Source of the DNA: Streptomyces hygroscopicus
GTDB lineage: Bacteria > Actinomycetota > Actinomycetes > Streptomycetales > Streptomycetaceae
Length of the DNA stretch: 64,000 bases
Assembly: GCA_002021875.1 (NCBI GenBank)
Contig: CP018627.1
Span: 1,798,001 to 1,862,000, forward strand
Reading direction: 5' to 3'
Shown: in pieces, positions 1 to 8,695 of the stretch
Layout of the letters: the number at the start of each line of letters is the position of its first letter
How positions within the stretch are numbered: the stretch's first letter is position 1
Made by a program: the position numbers and the translations under genes
Notes under the pieces: generated by a model
Seen by the model: only the letters and a program-made list of their open reading frames with translations
Told to the model about the DNA's origin: nothing
Database searches by the model: none

Positions 1-1
1 G

Positions 2-682
2 ACGAAGTCCCAGGCCGCGGCAGCCACGTCGGCCACGTCGAAGTCTTCGCAGCCGAAGAAGGCGACGAAGACCACCAGGCCATCGAAGACCACGCAGCGA
101 CAGCGGACGGCGAAGGCCGCCAAGGGCACCAAGGGCGCCATGGAGACGTCGCGCAGTGACGGCAGGCGCAGCCTGACCCTCACGATGCCCACGTTCGACA
201 CCATGGGCCACGCCACGAAGGAAACCCTCGGCACCGTCGGTCAGGCCACCAGAGGCACCCTCGACACCGTCGGTCAGGCCACCAGGGGCACCCTCGACAC
301 CATGGGTCACGCCACGAAGGAGACCTTCGACACAGTCGGCCACGCCACCACCCGTGCGACCGGGGGCGCGGCGAGGGCGGCCCTGAAGCCGGTCGAGATG
401 GCCCGCCGGGTACTGCCCGCCAAGGGCGGACTCCCGCTGTACGTGGGGCTCGGCGCACTGGGTGCCGTGGAGGTCATCGAATGGCCGGTGGCCGTCGGCA
501 TCGGGGTAGGTTATGCGGTGCTGCGCAAGGGCGGCATCATGGCCCCGCCGGCCGAGAAGGGCACCGAAGGCCGCAGCAAGGGCCGCTCGAAGAGCAGCCG
601 CTCGGGGAGTCGCGCCAATTCGAAGAGCAGCCGCTCGGGGAGTCGCGCCAAGACGCGCAAGTCGGCCAAGGCCGCGGCGTAG
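2..682 (+). CDS. Lys/Ala-rich repeat protein, 5' end outside window
   Basis: The frame is open to the left edge. The first in-window ATG (140) is probably internal, because the codons at 2-139 have the same Lys/Thr/Ala/Ser-rich composition. After that ATG come five 11-residue units of the form TxGxATxxTxD, a hydrophobic Gly/Val/Ala stretch (about residues 98-132 from the ATG) that could be a membrane or hairpin segment, and a basic tail with a duplicated SKSSRSGSRA motif. The basic low-complexity ends resemble the histone-H1-like tails of some actinobacterial nucleoid proteins, but I recognise no folded DNA-binding domain. Function unknown. It is followed by 263 bp without a gene, before a LuxR regulator on the same strand. 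Confidence 0.6.
   Translation, partial: TKSQAAAATSATSKSSQPKKATKTTRPSKTTQRQRTAKAAKGTKGAMETSRSDGRRSLTLTMPTFDTMGHATKETLGTVGQATRGTLDTVGQATRGTLDTMGHATKETFDTVGHATTRATGGAARAALKPVEMARRVLPAKGGLPLYVGLGALGAVEVIEWPVAVGIGVGYAVLRKGGIMAPPAEKGTEGRSKGRSKSSRSGSRANSKSSRSGSRAKTRKSAKAAA
200..364 (+). repeat. 33-bp tandem repeat inside the Lys/Ala-rich gene
   Basis: Five in-frame 33-bp units encode 11-residue repeats alternating between two versions (GHATKET and GQATRGT cores). Units 2 and 3 are nearly identical at the DNA level, so the array probably grew by recent duplication. Confidence 0.7.
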
Positions 683-945
683 CGCTCCCACCAGCGGCTC
701 CCGCCTCCCGCCGGTTCCATCAGCAAAGCGGGCAGAAAGCGGGCACGACTCTGTTGAAAACGGGCACCCCACAGTCACTGTAGCGTTGGTATACACCAGG
801 AAGCGGATCTAACACCCGTCACTGAATTCCCCCTGGGGTACGGCGCATTGCGTGGCCCGCTGTGCGCCGACCCTCCGTCACCTGGGGGTTGACCCGAGAC
901 GGACTGACCACTCCGTCACGAACCGACTGAAAGCGGTGACTCCTC

Positions 946-1605
946 TTGGCCCTCCCCCACAGCGCTCAGAGTGCCCCTCGGGTGCCCGGACAGGCAGTGC
1001 CCGCCGCCGCCTCGCGGCACGCCACCGGAATGGCCACACTCGCCCCCGACCTCCATGTGGTGGCCGGGGACGAGGACTTCTGCCGACATTTCGGCGCATC
1101 CTCTGCTGAGTTGTGCGGCCGCAGCCTGTTCGACCTGCTGCACCCCAGCACCTCCTCCGTCCTGCGGGAACACTTCTCGCGGCTGCACGACGGACGGCGC
1201 ACCCGCTTCACCGAGCGCGTCCTCGGCTGCCACTCACGCGGCCAGGTGTTCTCGGGCAAGCTGACCGGCACGGCCATCCAGGGCCGGTCCGACCGGCTCT
1301 CGGCCATCGTCGTCATGGTCAAACCGGATGACGAACGACCCGAGGAGGCACCCGCCCCCACCAGCCAGAAGCTGCTCTCGCCGCTGGAGGCCCGGATACT
1401 CGAGGGAGTGGCCACCGGCGCGTCGACCGTCCAGATGGCCGCCAAGCTCTACCTGAGCAGACAGGGCGTCGAATACCACGTGGGATCGATGCTGCGGAAG
1501 ATGAAGGCACCCAACCGGGCCGCCTTGGTCTCGCGCGCCTACGCGGCAGGCATGCTGACCGTGGGCACCTGGCCGGCCCGGGTGCGGCCGGAATTCGTCA
1601 AATAA
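946..1605 (+). CDS. PAS-LuxR family transcriptional regulator
   Basis: About 219 aa with two domains. A PAS-like sensor half runs roughly over residues 30-125 (ATLAPDLHVV, then FCRHFGASSAELCGRSLFDL). A C-terminal LuxR helix-turn-helix runs over about 145-210, with LSPLEARILEGVATG and the recognition helix region SRQGVEYHVGSMLRKM. There is no receiver domain, so it is not a classical response regulator. Size and order match the PAS-LuxR regulators such as PimM that control polyene clusters, but no polyene genes are visible here, so its target is unknown. The start is uncertain: TTG 946 gives the longest frame and ATG 1030 lies just before the PAS domain; neither has a good ribosome-binding site. 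It ends shortly before a strong terminator, so it is probably monocistronic. Confidence 0.75.
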   Translation: MALPHSAQSAPRVPGQAVPAAASRHATGMATLAPDLHVVAGDEDFCRHFGASSAELCGRSLFDLLHPSTSSVLREHFSRLHDGRRTRFTERVLGCHSRGQVFSGKLTGTAIQGRSDRLSAIVVMVKPDDERPEEAPAPTSQKLLSPLEARILEGVATGASTVQMAAKLYLSRQGVEYHVGSMLRKMKAPNRAALVSRAYAAGMLTVGTWPARVRPEFVK

Positions 1606-1635
1606 GGCCGGTCATGTGACACCACGTCACTCCGA

Positions 1636-1666
1636 ACAGGCCCGGGGCGGCATGCCCCGGGCCTGT
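1636..1666 (+). terminator. Strong hairpin terminator after the PAS-LuxR gene
   Basis: A perfect 13-bp stem (ACAGGCCCGGGGC / GCCCCGGGCCTGT) with a 5-nt loop, 31 nt after the LuxR stop codon. There is no T-run, as is usual in Streptomyces. Confidence 0.85.
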
Positions 1667-1717
1667 CGCCTTCGGCCGCCCCCACCCCTACCGGCCGGTA
1701 CTCCACGGGCCCGGCGT

Positions 1718-1743
1718 GAAACGCGTCCGCCGCTCAGTAGTCT
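1718..1743 (+). promoter_or_regulatory. ECF-type promoter candidate before the CseA-like gene
   Basis: GAAAC, 17 nt, then GTCT resembles the GAAC/TCT pattern of ECF (SigE-class) promoters. Transcription from it would begin at or just before the ATG at 1753, giving a very short leader or none. This is pattern matching only. Confidence 0.3.
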
Positions 1744-1752
1744 GGGACGGCC

Positions 1753-2535
1753 ATGCGTTCACTCCCCCACGCGTCGCGCACCGCGCGACGACGCCCCCGC
1801 CCTCGGCTGCCACGCGGCCTTCTGTCCGCCGTGGCGGCCGCGTGCGCCATCGTGACCGCCGCGGGGTGCGCGGCCCAGTCCGGGGCGCGGGACGACGGCG
1901 CGGCGCCCACACTGTCGGCGCCGGAGAGCGCGGTTCCGCTGTGGCCCCAGTACACTCCCTCGGCCACGTCGTCGCCCCGTCAGAAGCCGGACTTCGACCG
2001 CTATCTGCCGGTGAGCAGACTCCGGCTGCCCTCGGGCGGACTGACCGCCGTCTCGGCGCAGGACCTGCTGCTCAACGACCCCAATGTGCCATCGCTGGTG
2101 CAAAAAGAGATCTCCGTGTGCCCGGGCAGTGGCGACTGCCCGCTGCGGGGCCCCGTCCACCGCGATCTGACCGGCGACGGCAAGGACGAACTGGTGGTGG
2201 CGGTCGATCTGCCGAGACTCGAGCGGACGCTGCTTCAGGTCTACACGGCCTCGGGCCGCACGGTCCGCCCCGTGCTGATCTACTGGGGCCCGCCGGGGCT
2301 CACCGGCGAAACCTTCGGCCGCGATCTGCTGATCAGCGCGACCGGCCAGGACGGGCGGGTCACCACGCGCTTCCGCTGGAACGGCCGCGTCATGGCGGCC
2401 GTGACGCCCGAGGGTGACGCGGACCCCCGGGCGAACGAGCCGGGGGCCGACCCGGCTGTCGTACCGGAACCAACGCCGGACAGCAGCAGCACGGCGGCCC
2501 CGGGCCCCCGTACGGAGACGAGGGCGACGCGATGA
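1753..2535 (+). CDS. CseA-like lipoprotein
   Basis: 260 aa. An Arg-rich N-terminus, a hydrophobic segment and a lipobox (VTAAGC, Cys near residue 39) indicate a lipoprotein anchored outside the membrane. The mature part has an Asp/Gly-rich DLTGDGKDELVVAVDLP loop like an FG-GAP/calcium-binding repeat, then a Pro/Ser-rich tail. Its 3' end overlaps the response regulator by ATGA, and a sensor kinase follows. This is the order cseA-cseB-cseC of the S. coelicolor cell-envelope stress operon, where the lipoprotein dampens signalling. No sigE gene lies upstream, so this is more likely a paralogous set than the sigE operon itself. The lipoprotein call is strong; the CseA relation rests mostly on context. 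Confidence 0.75.
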   Translation: MRSLPHASRTARRRPRPRLPRGLLSAVAAACAIVTAAGCAAQSGARDDGAAPTLSAPESAVPLWPQYTPSATSSPRQKPDFDRYLPVSRLRLPSGGLTAVSAQDLLLNDPNVPSLVQKEISVCPGSGDCPLRGPVHRDLTGDGKDELVVAVDLPRLERTLLQVYTASGRTVRPVLIYWGPPGLTGETFGRDLLISATGQDGRVTTRFRWNGRVMAAVTPEGDADPRANEPGADPAVVPEPTPDSSSTAAPGPRTETRATR

Positions 2536-3305
2536 CCACCGGCTTCCTCCCGCCCGGCCCCGTCCCGGGCACCGGCTCCCCGACCGAGGCACATCTGCTG
2601 CTCGTCGAGGACGACGAGGTGATCCGCAATACGGTGCGGATGGCCCTGGAGCGGTACGGCTTCACGGTGTTCACCGCGGGCGACGGTCTCACCGGCCTGG
2701 AGATCTTCCGTGAGAAGCAGCCCGATCTGCTCCTCCTGGATGTGATGCTGCCCGAGCTGGACGGCATCGGACTGTGCCGCAGGGTCCGCGAGTTCAGCCT
2801 GGCGCCGATCCTGATGATGTCCGCGCGCGGGGACGCCCTGGACGTCGTCTCCGGTCTCGAGGCGGGTGCCGACGACTATGTGATCAAGCCGTGCGAGAGC
2901 GCGGTCCTGGTGGCCCGTATCCGCTCGCTGCTGCGCCGCGCCTCCTTCACCCCCGCGGCCCGCGCCCCGCACGCCGAGACGCGGAACGGGGCCGCGGAGC
3001 CGGACGGCGCGGCCGGGCCCGACACCCTCGTCTTCGGCGATCTGACCATCGACACCCTCGGCATGGAGGTGCGCCGCGCGGGAGAGCCGCTCGCCCTGAC
3101 CCCCACCGAACTGCGGATGCTGCTGGAGTTCGCCGGCTCACCCGGTGTGGTGCTGGAGCGCCGTACGCTGCTCAGCCGGGTCTGGGACCACGCCTGGCAG
3201 GGCGACACCCGGGTGGTCGACCTCCATGTGCAGCGGCTGCGGGCGAAGATAGGCGCCGAACGGATCGAGACGGTCCGCGGCTTCGGATACAAGCTGCGGC
3301 GCTGA
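2532..3305 (+). CDS. OmpR/PhoB-type response regulator, CseB-like
   Basis: 257 aa. The receiver domain (about 20-135) has acidic residues E26/D27/D28, phosphoacceptor D70 in LLLLDVMLPELDG, and K119. A winged-helix output domain occupies about 160-257, ending VRGFGYKLRR. The usual KPF after the conserved lysine is KPC here, a small departure from family consensus. It starts within the lipoprotein gene (ATGA overlap) and is followed after one base by the kinase, so the three are translationally coupled. By analogy with CseB it would activate genes for envelope stress; the adjacent penicillin-binding protein gene is an obvious candidate target. Confidence 0.9.
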   Translation: MTTGFLPPGPVPGTGSPTEAHLLLVEDDEVIRNTVRMALERYGFTVFTAGDGLTGLEIFREKQPDLLLLDVMLPELDGIGLCRRVREFSLAPILMMSARGDALDVVSGLEAGADDYVIKPCESAVLVARIRSLLRRASFTPAARAPHAETRNGAAEPDGAAGPDTLVFGDLTIDTLGMEVRRAGEPLALTPTELRMLLEFAGSPGVVLERRTLLSRVWDHAWQGDTRVVDLHVQRLRAKIGAERIETVRGFGYKLRR

Positions 3306-3306
3306 T

Positions 3307-4575
3307 ATGACGCTGAGATGGCGGATCGTGGCCCTGGTGGCGGCGGCGACCTGTGCCGCCGCGGCCGCGGTGGGGGTGCTGGTGCACCATGCCTCACGCG
3401 ACCGCGAACTGTCCCAGGCGCGCGAAGGGGCACGGACCACGCTCGACCGTGCCGCGCTCAGCTACGCCCGCACCGGCGGCGTCCAGGGCTCCGGTGCGGT
3501 GATGGACGCACCCGGGCTGCCGCAGGGTCTGCGGCGGCTGGTGAAGAAGGGGCATCAGGGCACCGAGTTCACCACGGGCCCGGACGGGCCCGCGATGTGG
3601 GCGGCCCGGCCCGCCGATGGCCAGGTCCTGTCCGTACGCGTCGACATGAGCACCGCGATGCGCAACATCGGCGCGCTGGACACCAACATCATCCTGGCCG
3701 GACTGATGACCACCGCCGTGGTGCTGCCGCTGGGCGTACTGACCGCCGAGCGGATGAGCCGGCGGCTGCGGCTCGCGGCGGCCACCGCGCGGCGGATCGC
3801 GGCCGGGGACCTGGACGCCCGGATCTCCGCCGCCGCCCGCCCGCACGACGAGATCGCCGAGATCTCCGGGGCCGTGGACTCGATGGCCGCCGCGCTGCAG
3901 GAGCGGCTGCTCGACGAGCAGCGGTTCACCGCCGATGTGGCGCATGAGCTGCGCACTCCGCTGATGGGCCTGGTCACCGCCGCCGAGCTGCTCCCGCCGG
4001 GGGAGGCGGCCGGGTATGTGCGCGACCGGGTGCGGGTGTTGAGCACACTGGTCGAGGATCTGCTCGAGATCTCCCGGCTGGACGCGGGGGCCGAGGAGGC
4101 CGATCTGTCGCCCTGCCCGCTGGGACCCGTGCTCGACGATGCCATCGCCGGCACCGGGCTGTCGGCATGCCTGCGCACCGGCGACGCGGAGGACAGCGAG
4201 CCTCAGGCCCCCGAGGACGGCCCGAAGGTGTGGACGGATCCCCGCCGGCTGACCCGCATCGTCACCAATCTCGTGGTCAACGCCCATCGCCACGGCCGTG
4301 AACCGGTCGAGGTGACGGTGGCGGCGGACGGCCGGACCGTGACCGTCCGCGACCACGGAACCGGCTATCCGGACGATCTGCTGGAGAAGGGTCCGCAGCG
4401 GTTCCGCACCGGGGTCCGGGAGCGGGGCCGGGGCCACGGTCTCGGACTGACCATCGCGGCGGGACAGGCTCAGGTCCTCGGTGCCACGCTCACGTTCGGC
4501 AACGCACCGGACGGCGGCGCGGTCGCCACGCTGCATCTGCCGGAGCGGCCCGAGCCCGGACCGATACACGGCTGA
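3307..4575 (+). CDS. Sensor histidine kinase, CseC-like
   Basis: 422 aa. Two membrane segments (about 7-27 and 125-147) flank a short extracytoplasmic sensor of roughly 95 residues. Then come a HAMP linker (about 148-200), the H box FTADVAHELRTPLMG with H213, the N box (IVTNLVVNAHRHG) and glycine boxes (DHGTGYPDD, GRGHGLGLTIA). It should autophosphorylate and pass phosphate to the regulator encoded one base upstream. The small sensor domain fits kinases that sense the membrane/wall interface. The order lipoprotein-regulator-kinase matches CseABC. Confidence 0.9.
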   Translation: MTLRWRIVALVAAATCAAAAAVGVLVHHASRDRELSQAREGARTTLDRAALSYARTGGVQGSGAVMDAPGLPQGLRRLVKKGHQGTEFTTGPDGPAMWAARPADGQVLSVRVDMSTAMRNIGALDTNIILAGLMTTAVVLPLGVLTAERMSRRLRLAAATARRIAAGDLDARISAAARPHDEIAEISGAVDSMAAALQERLLDEQRFTADVAHELRTPLMGLVTAAELLPPGEAAGYVRDRVRVLSTLVEDLLEISRLDAGAEEADLSPCPLGPVLDDAIAGTGLSACLRTGDAEDSEPQAPEDGPKVWTDPRRLTRIVTNLVVNAHRHGREPVEVTVAADGRTVTVRDHGTGYPDDLLEKGPQRFRTGVRERGRGHGLGLTIAAGQAQVLGATLTFGNAPDGGAVATLHLPERPEPGPIHG

Positions 4576-4713
4576 TACACCGTCGAGCGGAAGTCGAGAA
4601 GCGGTCGAGCCCCGCCCGAGATCGCCCGTTGCCGTTCCGAAGATCTTCGCTGAGGAGGATGGCGCCGACCCCCGCGAATCCTCGCGGCCGGGATCGATGG
4701 AGGAGCAATCGGC

Positions 4714-6621
4714 ATGGCAGGTCCCCTCACGGCACTACGCGAACGGTTCACCCCGGACTCGGAGCAGACGCCGCGGGACACCAGACCCCCGAGCCGACAG
4801 CGCGGTGCGAAGAGACACGGAAGGCCGAAGCGGACCGGCATCCGGCGGTTCTTCACCTGGCGGAAGCTGATCGCCTATGTGGCCTGCCTGTGCGCCCTGC
4901 TGATCGGGGCGTTCACCGTGCTCTACTACTCCATCGACGTTCCCAAGGCCAACGCCCAGGCGAAGGCGCAGAGCAACGTCTACAAGTACAGCGACGGCAC
5001 GATCCTCGCCCGCACCGGCGAGATCAACCGCGAGATGGTCACCCTCGACCGGATACCCACGGGCGTGCAGCACGCGTTCGTCGCGGCGGAGAACAAGTCC
5101 TTCTACAAGGACCGGGGCGTGGACCCGATGGGCCTTCTGCGGGGATTGGTCAACACCGTGGCCGGCAAGGGCACTCAGGGCGGCTCGACCATCACCCAGC
5201 AGTACGTAAAGAACTACTACCTGAGCCAGGAACAGACCGCCAGCCGCAAGATCAAGGAGCTGGTGATCTCCCTCAAGGTCGACCAGCGCAACTCCAAGGA
5301 GGACATCCTCGCGGGGTATCTGAACACCAGCTTCTTCGGCCGCGTGGCCTACGGCATCCAGGCCGCCGCCCGCGCGTACTACGACAAGGACGTCGACGAC
5401 CTCACGGTCGAGGAGGGCGCGTATCTGGCGGCGCTGGTGCAGGCCCCCAGCCAGTACGACTGGGCCGTCGCGAGCCCCAAGGCGAAGCGTCTGGTCACCC
5501 GGCGCTGGAACTATGTGCTGGACAACATGGTCGACGTGCACTGGCTGGACCCCGCGCAGCGGAAGCACATGCGCTTCCCCGTGCCGGTCGACCCCGAGCC
5601 CGCCCCCGGTCTCGACGGCCAGACCGGCTATCTCGTGGACGCGGCCCGCAATGAGCTGATCGCCTCGGGCGTCAGCGAACAGGAACTCGCCGCGGGCGGC
5701 TGGACCATCACCCTCAACGTCGACCCGGCCAAACAGCGGGCGCTGGAGAAGACGATGCGGCAGGGCCTCGACGGCTCCGCGAAGGGGAAGCCCCGGGCGG
5801 ACGGTTCCGCCGAGAAGAAGCAGGCTCGTGCGGACGCCGCCGCCACCCAGGGCGGCGCGGTCTCGCTGGACCCGAAGAACGGTCGGATCCTCGCGCTCTA
5901 CGGCGGCCGGGACTACACCCGGCACTATCTGTCCAACGCGACGCGCGGCGACTACCAGGTGGGCTCCGCCTTCCAGCCGGTCACCGAAGCCGCCTCCATG
6001 GACGCCAAGATGCGCAACGGGCCCGACGCCGGCGGACTGCCGGAGATCAAGCGCACCGCCCGGGCCCTCGGCATGGACACCGACCGCGGCTTCGGCACCA
6101 AGGAGTCGGTCGGGCTGGGGCTGATGGGCTCCAGCCCGCTGAAGATGGCCGGTGTCTACGCCTCGTTCAACCACCAGGGGAAGCGGGTCACCCCGAGCAT
6201 CGTGAAGTCCGCACGGCGCGGCGACGAAACGGCCGGGCTGCCGAAGGCCGTGGGCGATCAGGCGATCGCCCCCGCGGCGGCCGAGCTGGTCACCCGGAGT
6301 CTCATCACGGACGGCGGTAAGGACGCGGTACGCGCCGTCAAACGGCCCGCGGCGGGCAAGGGCGGGGTCTCCGACGACAAGAGGGCGGCCTGGTACGTCG
6401 GTTACACCCCGGACCTGGTCACCGCGGTCGCCCTCTTCGGCGAGGATGCCGAGAAGCGCAAGCAGATCCCGCTCAAGAACGCCAGTGCCCAGCGGGTCGC
6501 CGACCTCTGGACCGACTACACCGCCCAGGCGCTGCGCAATGTACCCGCGGTCTGGTTCGACTCCGGCTCCGGGGCCGGGGCGATTCCGAACCCGACCCAG
6601 ATGGCGCCTACCGGACGGTGA
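4714..6621 (+). CDS. Class A penicillin-binding protein with degenerate transpeptidase domain
   Basis: 635 aa, started at an ATG with RBS GGAGGAG 8 nt upstream. It has a basic cytoplasmic N-terminus, one membrane segment (about 52-72) and a GT51 peptidoglycan glycosyltransferase domain (about 90-260) with E126 in AAENKSFYKDRGVDP and GGSTITQQYVKNYYL intact. The C-terminal penicillin-binding domain (about 320-610) is damaged. The SxxK tetrad reads S418-A-F-Q421, so the catalytic lysine is Gln. The KTG motif is KGG (549-551). The stretch that normally carries SxN is shortened by several tens of residues, with no SxN visible. It therefore looks like a glycan polymerase carrying a pseudo-transpeptidase. 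It sits 138 bp after the CseC-like kinase, consistent with a cell-wall role. Confidence 0.85.
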   Translation: MAGPLTALRERFTPDSEQTPRDTRPPSRQRGAKRHGRPKRTGIRRFFTWRKLIAYVACLCALLIGAFTVLYYSIDVPKANAQAKAQSNVYKYSDGTILARTGEINREMVTLDRIPTGVQHAFVAAENKSFYKDRGVDPMGLLRGLVNTVAGKGTQGGSTITQQYVKNYYLSQEQTASRKIKELVISLKVDQRNSKEDILAGYLNTSFFGRVAYGIQAAARAYYDKDVDDLTVEEGAYLAALVQAPSQYDWAVASPKAKRLVTRRWNYVLDNMVDVHWLDPAQRKHMRFPVPVDPEPAPGLDGQTGYLVDAARNELIASGVSEQELAAGGWTITLNVDPAKQRALEKTMRQGLDGSAKGKPRADGSAEKKQARADAAATQGGAVSLDPKNGRILALYGGRDYTRHYLSNATRGDYQVGSAFQPVTEAASMDAKMRNGPDAGGLPEIKRTARALGMDTDRGFGTKESVGLGLMGSSPLKMAGVYASFNHQGKRVTPSIVKSARRGDETAGLPKAVGDQAIAPAAAELVTRSLITDGGKDAVRAVKRPAAGKGGVSDDKRAAWYVGYTPDLVTAVALFGEDAEKRKQIPLKNASAQRVADLWTDYTAQALRNVPAVWFDSGSGAGAIPNPTQMAPTGR

Positions 6622-6961
6622 GGGCGGCGGCGAAGCCGCCGGCCAGGGCCGCGGCCCCGAGGAGGCAGACCAGGAGCAGCCGGCGCCGCAGCGTGCGGTA
6701 GACCTCCTGGTACTCCGCCCGCAGCTCCTCACAGCGCCGCACCACCTTGCGCAGGGTCTGCTCGGTGACGGCCAGCTGGTCCTGGATGTAGAGCCGCTCG
6801 ACCTCCGCCCGCTGGCCGGAGGTCAGCCAGTCGAGCCGGGCGGTGAGGCGGCGGGCCCGCTCCCGGGCCGCGTCCCGCTCCGTCTGCAGCAGCAGATAGC
6901 CCTCGATCTGGTTGATTCCGGCGGCGATACCGGGGGGCTCGGCGGCTCTGGCCATACTCAC
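6608..6961 (-). CDS. Small coiled-coil protein with C-terminal membrane anchor, coupled to ctaD
   Basis: 117 aa, not a family I can name. Residues about 15-90 are charged and heptad-like ([39 protein letters not shown]), suggesting a coiled coil. Residues about 93-117 form one membrane segment with a very short tail, so it is probably tail-anchored with the coiled coil in the cytoplasm. It starts with GTG 6961 overlapping the ctaD stop (GTGA), or with ATG 6955, so it is translated from the ctaD transcript. It may be an accessory or assembly factor for that oxidase subunit; this is inferred from coupling only. Its last 14 bp overlap the convergent PBP gene. Confidence 0.7.
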   Translation of the reverse strand: MSMARAAEPPGIAAGINQIEGYLLLQTERDAARERARRLTARLDWLTSGQRAEVERLYIQDQLAVTEQTLRKVVRRCEELRAEYQEVYRTLRRRLLLVCLLGAAALAGGFAAALTVR

Positions 6962-8622
6962 GCCACACTCTCCTTCTGGCCGACATCGGGATGGTGCAGG
7001 TCGAACGCGGGGGATTCGGAACGGATCTTCGGCAGGCTGACGAAGTTATGGCGCGGCGGCGGACAGGAGGTCGCCCATTCCAGGGAACGGCCATATCCCC
7101 AGGGGTCGTCGGTGACGACCTTCTCGCCGTACTTGGCAGTCTTCCAGACGTTGTAGAGGAACGGCAGGAACGACAGGCCGAGGACGAAGGAGCTGATGGT
7201 CGAGATGGTGTTCAAGGTGGTGAAGCCATCGGCCGCCAGGTAGTCGGGAATTCTGCGGAGCATTCCCTCGGCGCCCAGCCAGTGCTGCACCAGGAACGTG
7301 CCGTGGAAGCCGAGGAAGAGGGTCCAGAAGGTGATCTTTCCCAGCCGCTCGTCGAGCATCTTGCCGGTGAACTTGGGCCACCAGAAGTGGAATCCGGCGA
7401 ACATCGCGAAGACCACGGTGCCGAAGATGACGTAGTGGAAGTGGGCCACCACGAAGTAGGTCTCCGAGACATGGAAGTCCACCGGCGGCGAGGCCAGGAG
7501 CACACCGGTCAGACCGCCGAAGACGAAGGTGATGAGGAATCCGATCGCCCAGAGCATCGGGGTCTCGAAGCTCAGCGACCCCTTCCACATCGTGCCGATC
7601 CAGTTGAAGAACTTGATACCGGTCGGCACCGCGATCAGGAACGTCATGAAGGAGAAGAACGGCAGCAGCACACCGCCGGTGACATACATATGGTGCGCCC
7701 AGACGGTGACCGAAAGGCCCGCGATGGAAACCGTCGCCGCGATGAGCGAGATATAGCCGAACATCGGCTTCCGGGAGAAGACCGGAATGACCTCGGAGAT
7801 GATGCCGAAGAACGGCAGCGCGATGATATAGACCTCCGGATGACCGAAGAACCAGAAGAGATGCTGCCAGAGCAGCGCACCGCCATTGGCCGCGTCGAAG
7901 ACATGCGCGCCGAATTGGCGGTCCGCCTCCAGGGCGAACAGCGCGGCGGCCAGCACCGGGAAGGCCAGCAGCACCAGCACACCGGTCAGCAGCACGTTCC
8001 AGGTGAAAATCGGCATGCGGAACATCGTCATGCCCGGAGCGCGCATGCAGATGATCGTGGTGATGAAGTTGACCGCACCGAGGATGGTGCCAAAGCCCGA
8101 AAGGGCCAGACCCATGATCCACATGTCCGCGCCCGCCCCCGGGGAGCGCACCGCGTCCGACAGCGGGGAGTAGGCGAACCAGCCGAAGTCGGCGGCGCCC
8201 TGCGGGGTCAGGAACCCGCCCACCGCGATCAGCGAGCCGAAGAGATACAGCCAGTACGCGAACATGTTCAGCCGCGGGAACGCCACATCGGGCGCACCGA
8301 TCTGCAGCGGCATGATCCAGTTGGCGAAGCCCGCGAACAGCGGGGTGGCGAACATCAGCAGCATGATCGTGCCATGCATGGTGAACGCCTGGTTGAACTG
8401 CTCGTTCGACATGATCTGCGTGCCCGGACGGGCCAGCTCGGCGCGCATCAGCAGCGCCATCACCCCGCCGATGCAGAAGAAGGCGAACGAGGTGATCAGG
8501 TAGAGCGTCCCGATCGTCTTGTGATCGGTGGTGGTCAGCCATCTGACGGCCGTGGACCCTGGGCCGGGACGGCGCGACGGCGGGGCGGCCGGTCCCGCCG
8601 CGACAACGGTGTTGTTCCTCAT
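6958..8622 (-). CDS. ctaD: Cytochrome c oxidase subunit I (haem-copper oxidase)
   Basis: 554 aa, normal family length, about twelve membrane segments. Haem a and a3 ligands are visible in FTMHGTIM and [11 protein letters not shown]. The CuB histidines and cross-linked Tyr are in [16 protein letters not shown] and [11 protein letters not shown]. It reduces oxygen to water at the end of the respiratory chain and pumps protons. Subunits II, III and IV (ctaC/E/F) are not nearby, so this is a solitary second copy that must borrow partners from the main ctaCDFE locus. Its only co-transcribed partner is the coiled-coil gene downstream. It is divergent from the sigma factor at 8727, sharing a 104-bp promoter region. 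Confidence 0.95.
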   Translation of the reverse strand: MRNNTVVAAGPAAPPSRRPGPGSTAVRWLTTTDHKTIGTLYLITSFAFFCIGGVMALLMRAELARPGTQIMSNEQFNQAFTMHGTIMLLMFATPLFAGFANWIMPLQIGAPDVAFPRLNMFAYWLYLFGSLIAVGGFLTPQGAADFGWFAYSPLSDAVRSPGAGADMWIMGLALSGFGTILGAVNFITTIICMRAPGMTMFRMPIFTWNVLLTGVLVLLAFPVLAAALFALEADRQFGAHVFDAANGGALLWQHLFWFFGHPEVYIIALPFFGIISEVIPVFSRKPMFGYISLIAATVSIAGLSVTVWAHHMYVTGGVLLPFFSFMTFLIAVPTGIKFFNWIGTMWKGSLSFETPMLWAIGFLITFVFGGLTGVLLASPPVDFHVSETYFVVAHFHYVIFGTVVFAMFAGFHFWWPKFTGKMLDERLGKITFWTLFLGFHGTFLVQHWLGAEGMLRRIPDYLAADGFTTLNTISTISSFVLGLSFLPFLYNVWKTAKYGEKVVTDDPWGYGRSLEWATSCPPPRHNFVSLPKIRSESPAFDLHHPDVGQKESVA

Positions 8623-8695
8623 GACCGCTAGGTGTCCGGCGCCCCTCGAACCGTCACTCCGAGAGCTGTTGCCTATTTCTCGCTCCGGGGTGTGA

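Noticed and set aside
820..845. Possible PAS-LuxR operator around GAATTCCCCCTGGGG upstream of the PAS-LuxR gene
   Set aside because: Only part of one half-site fits the known CTVGGGAWWTCCCBAG pattern; the other half does not match.
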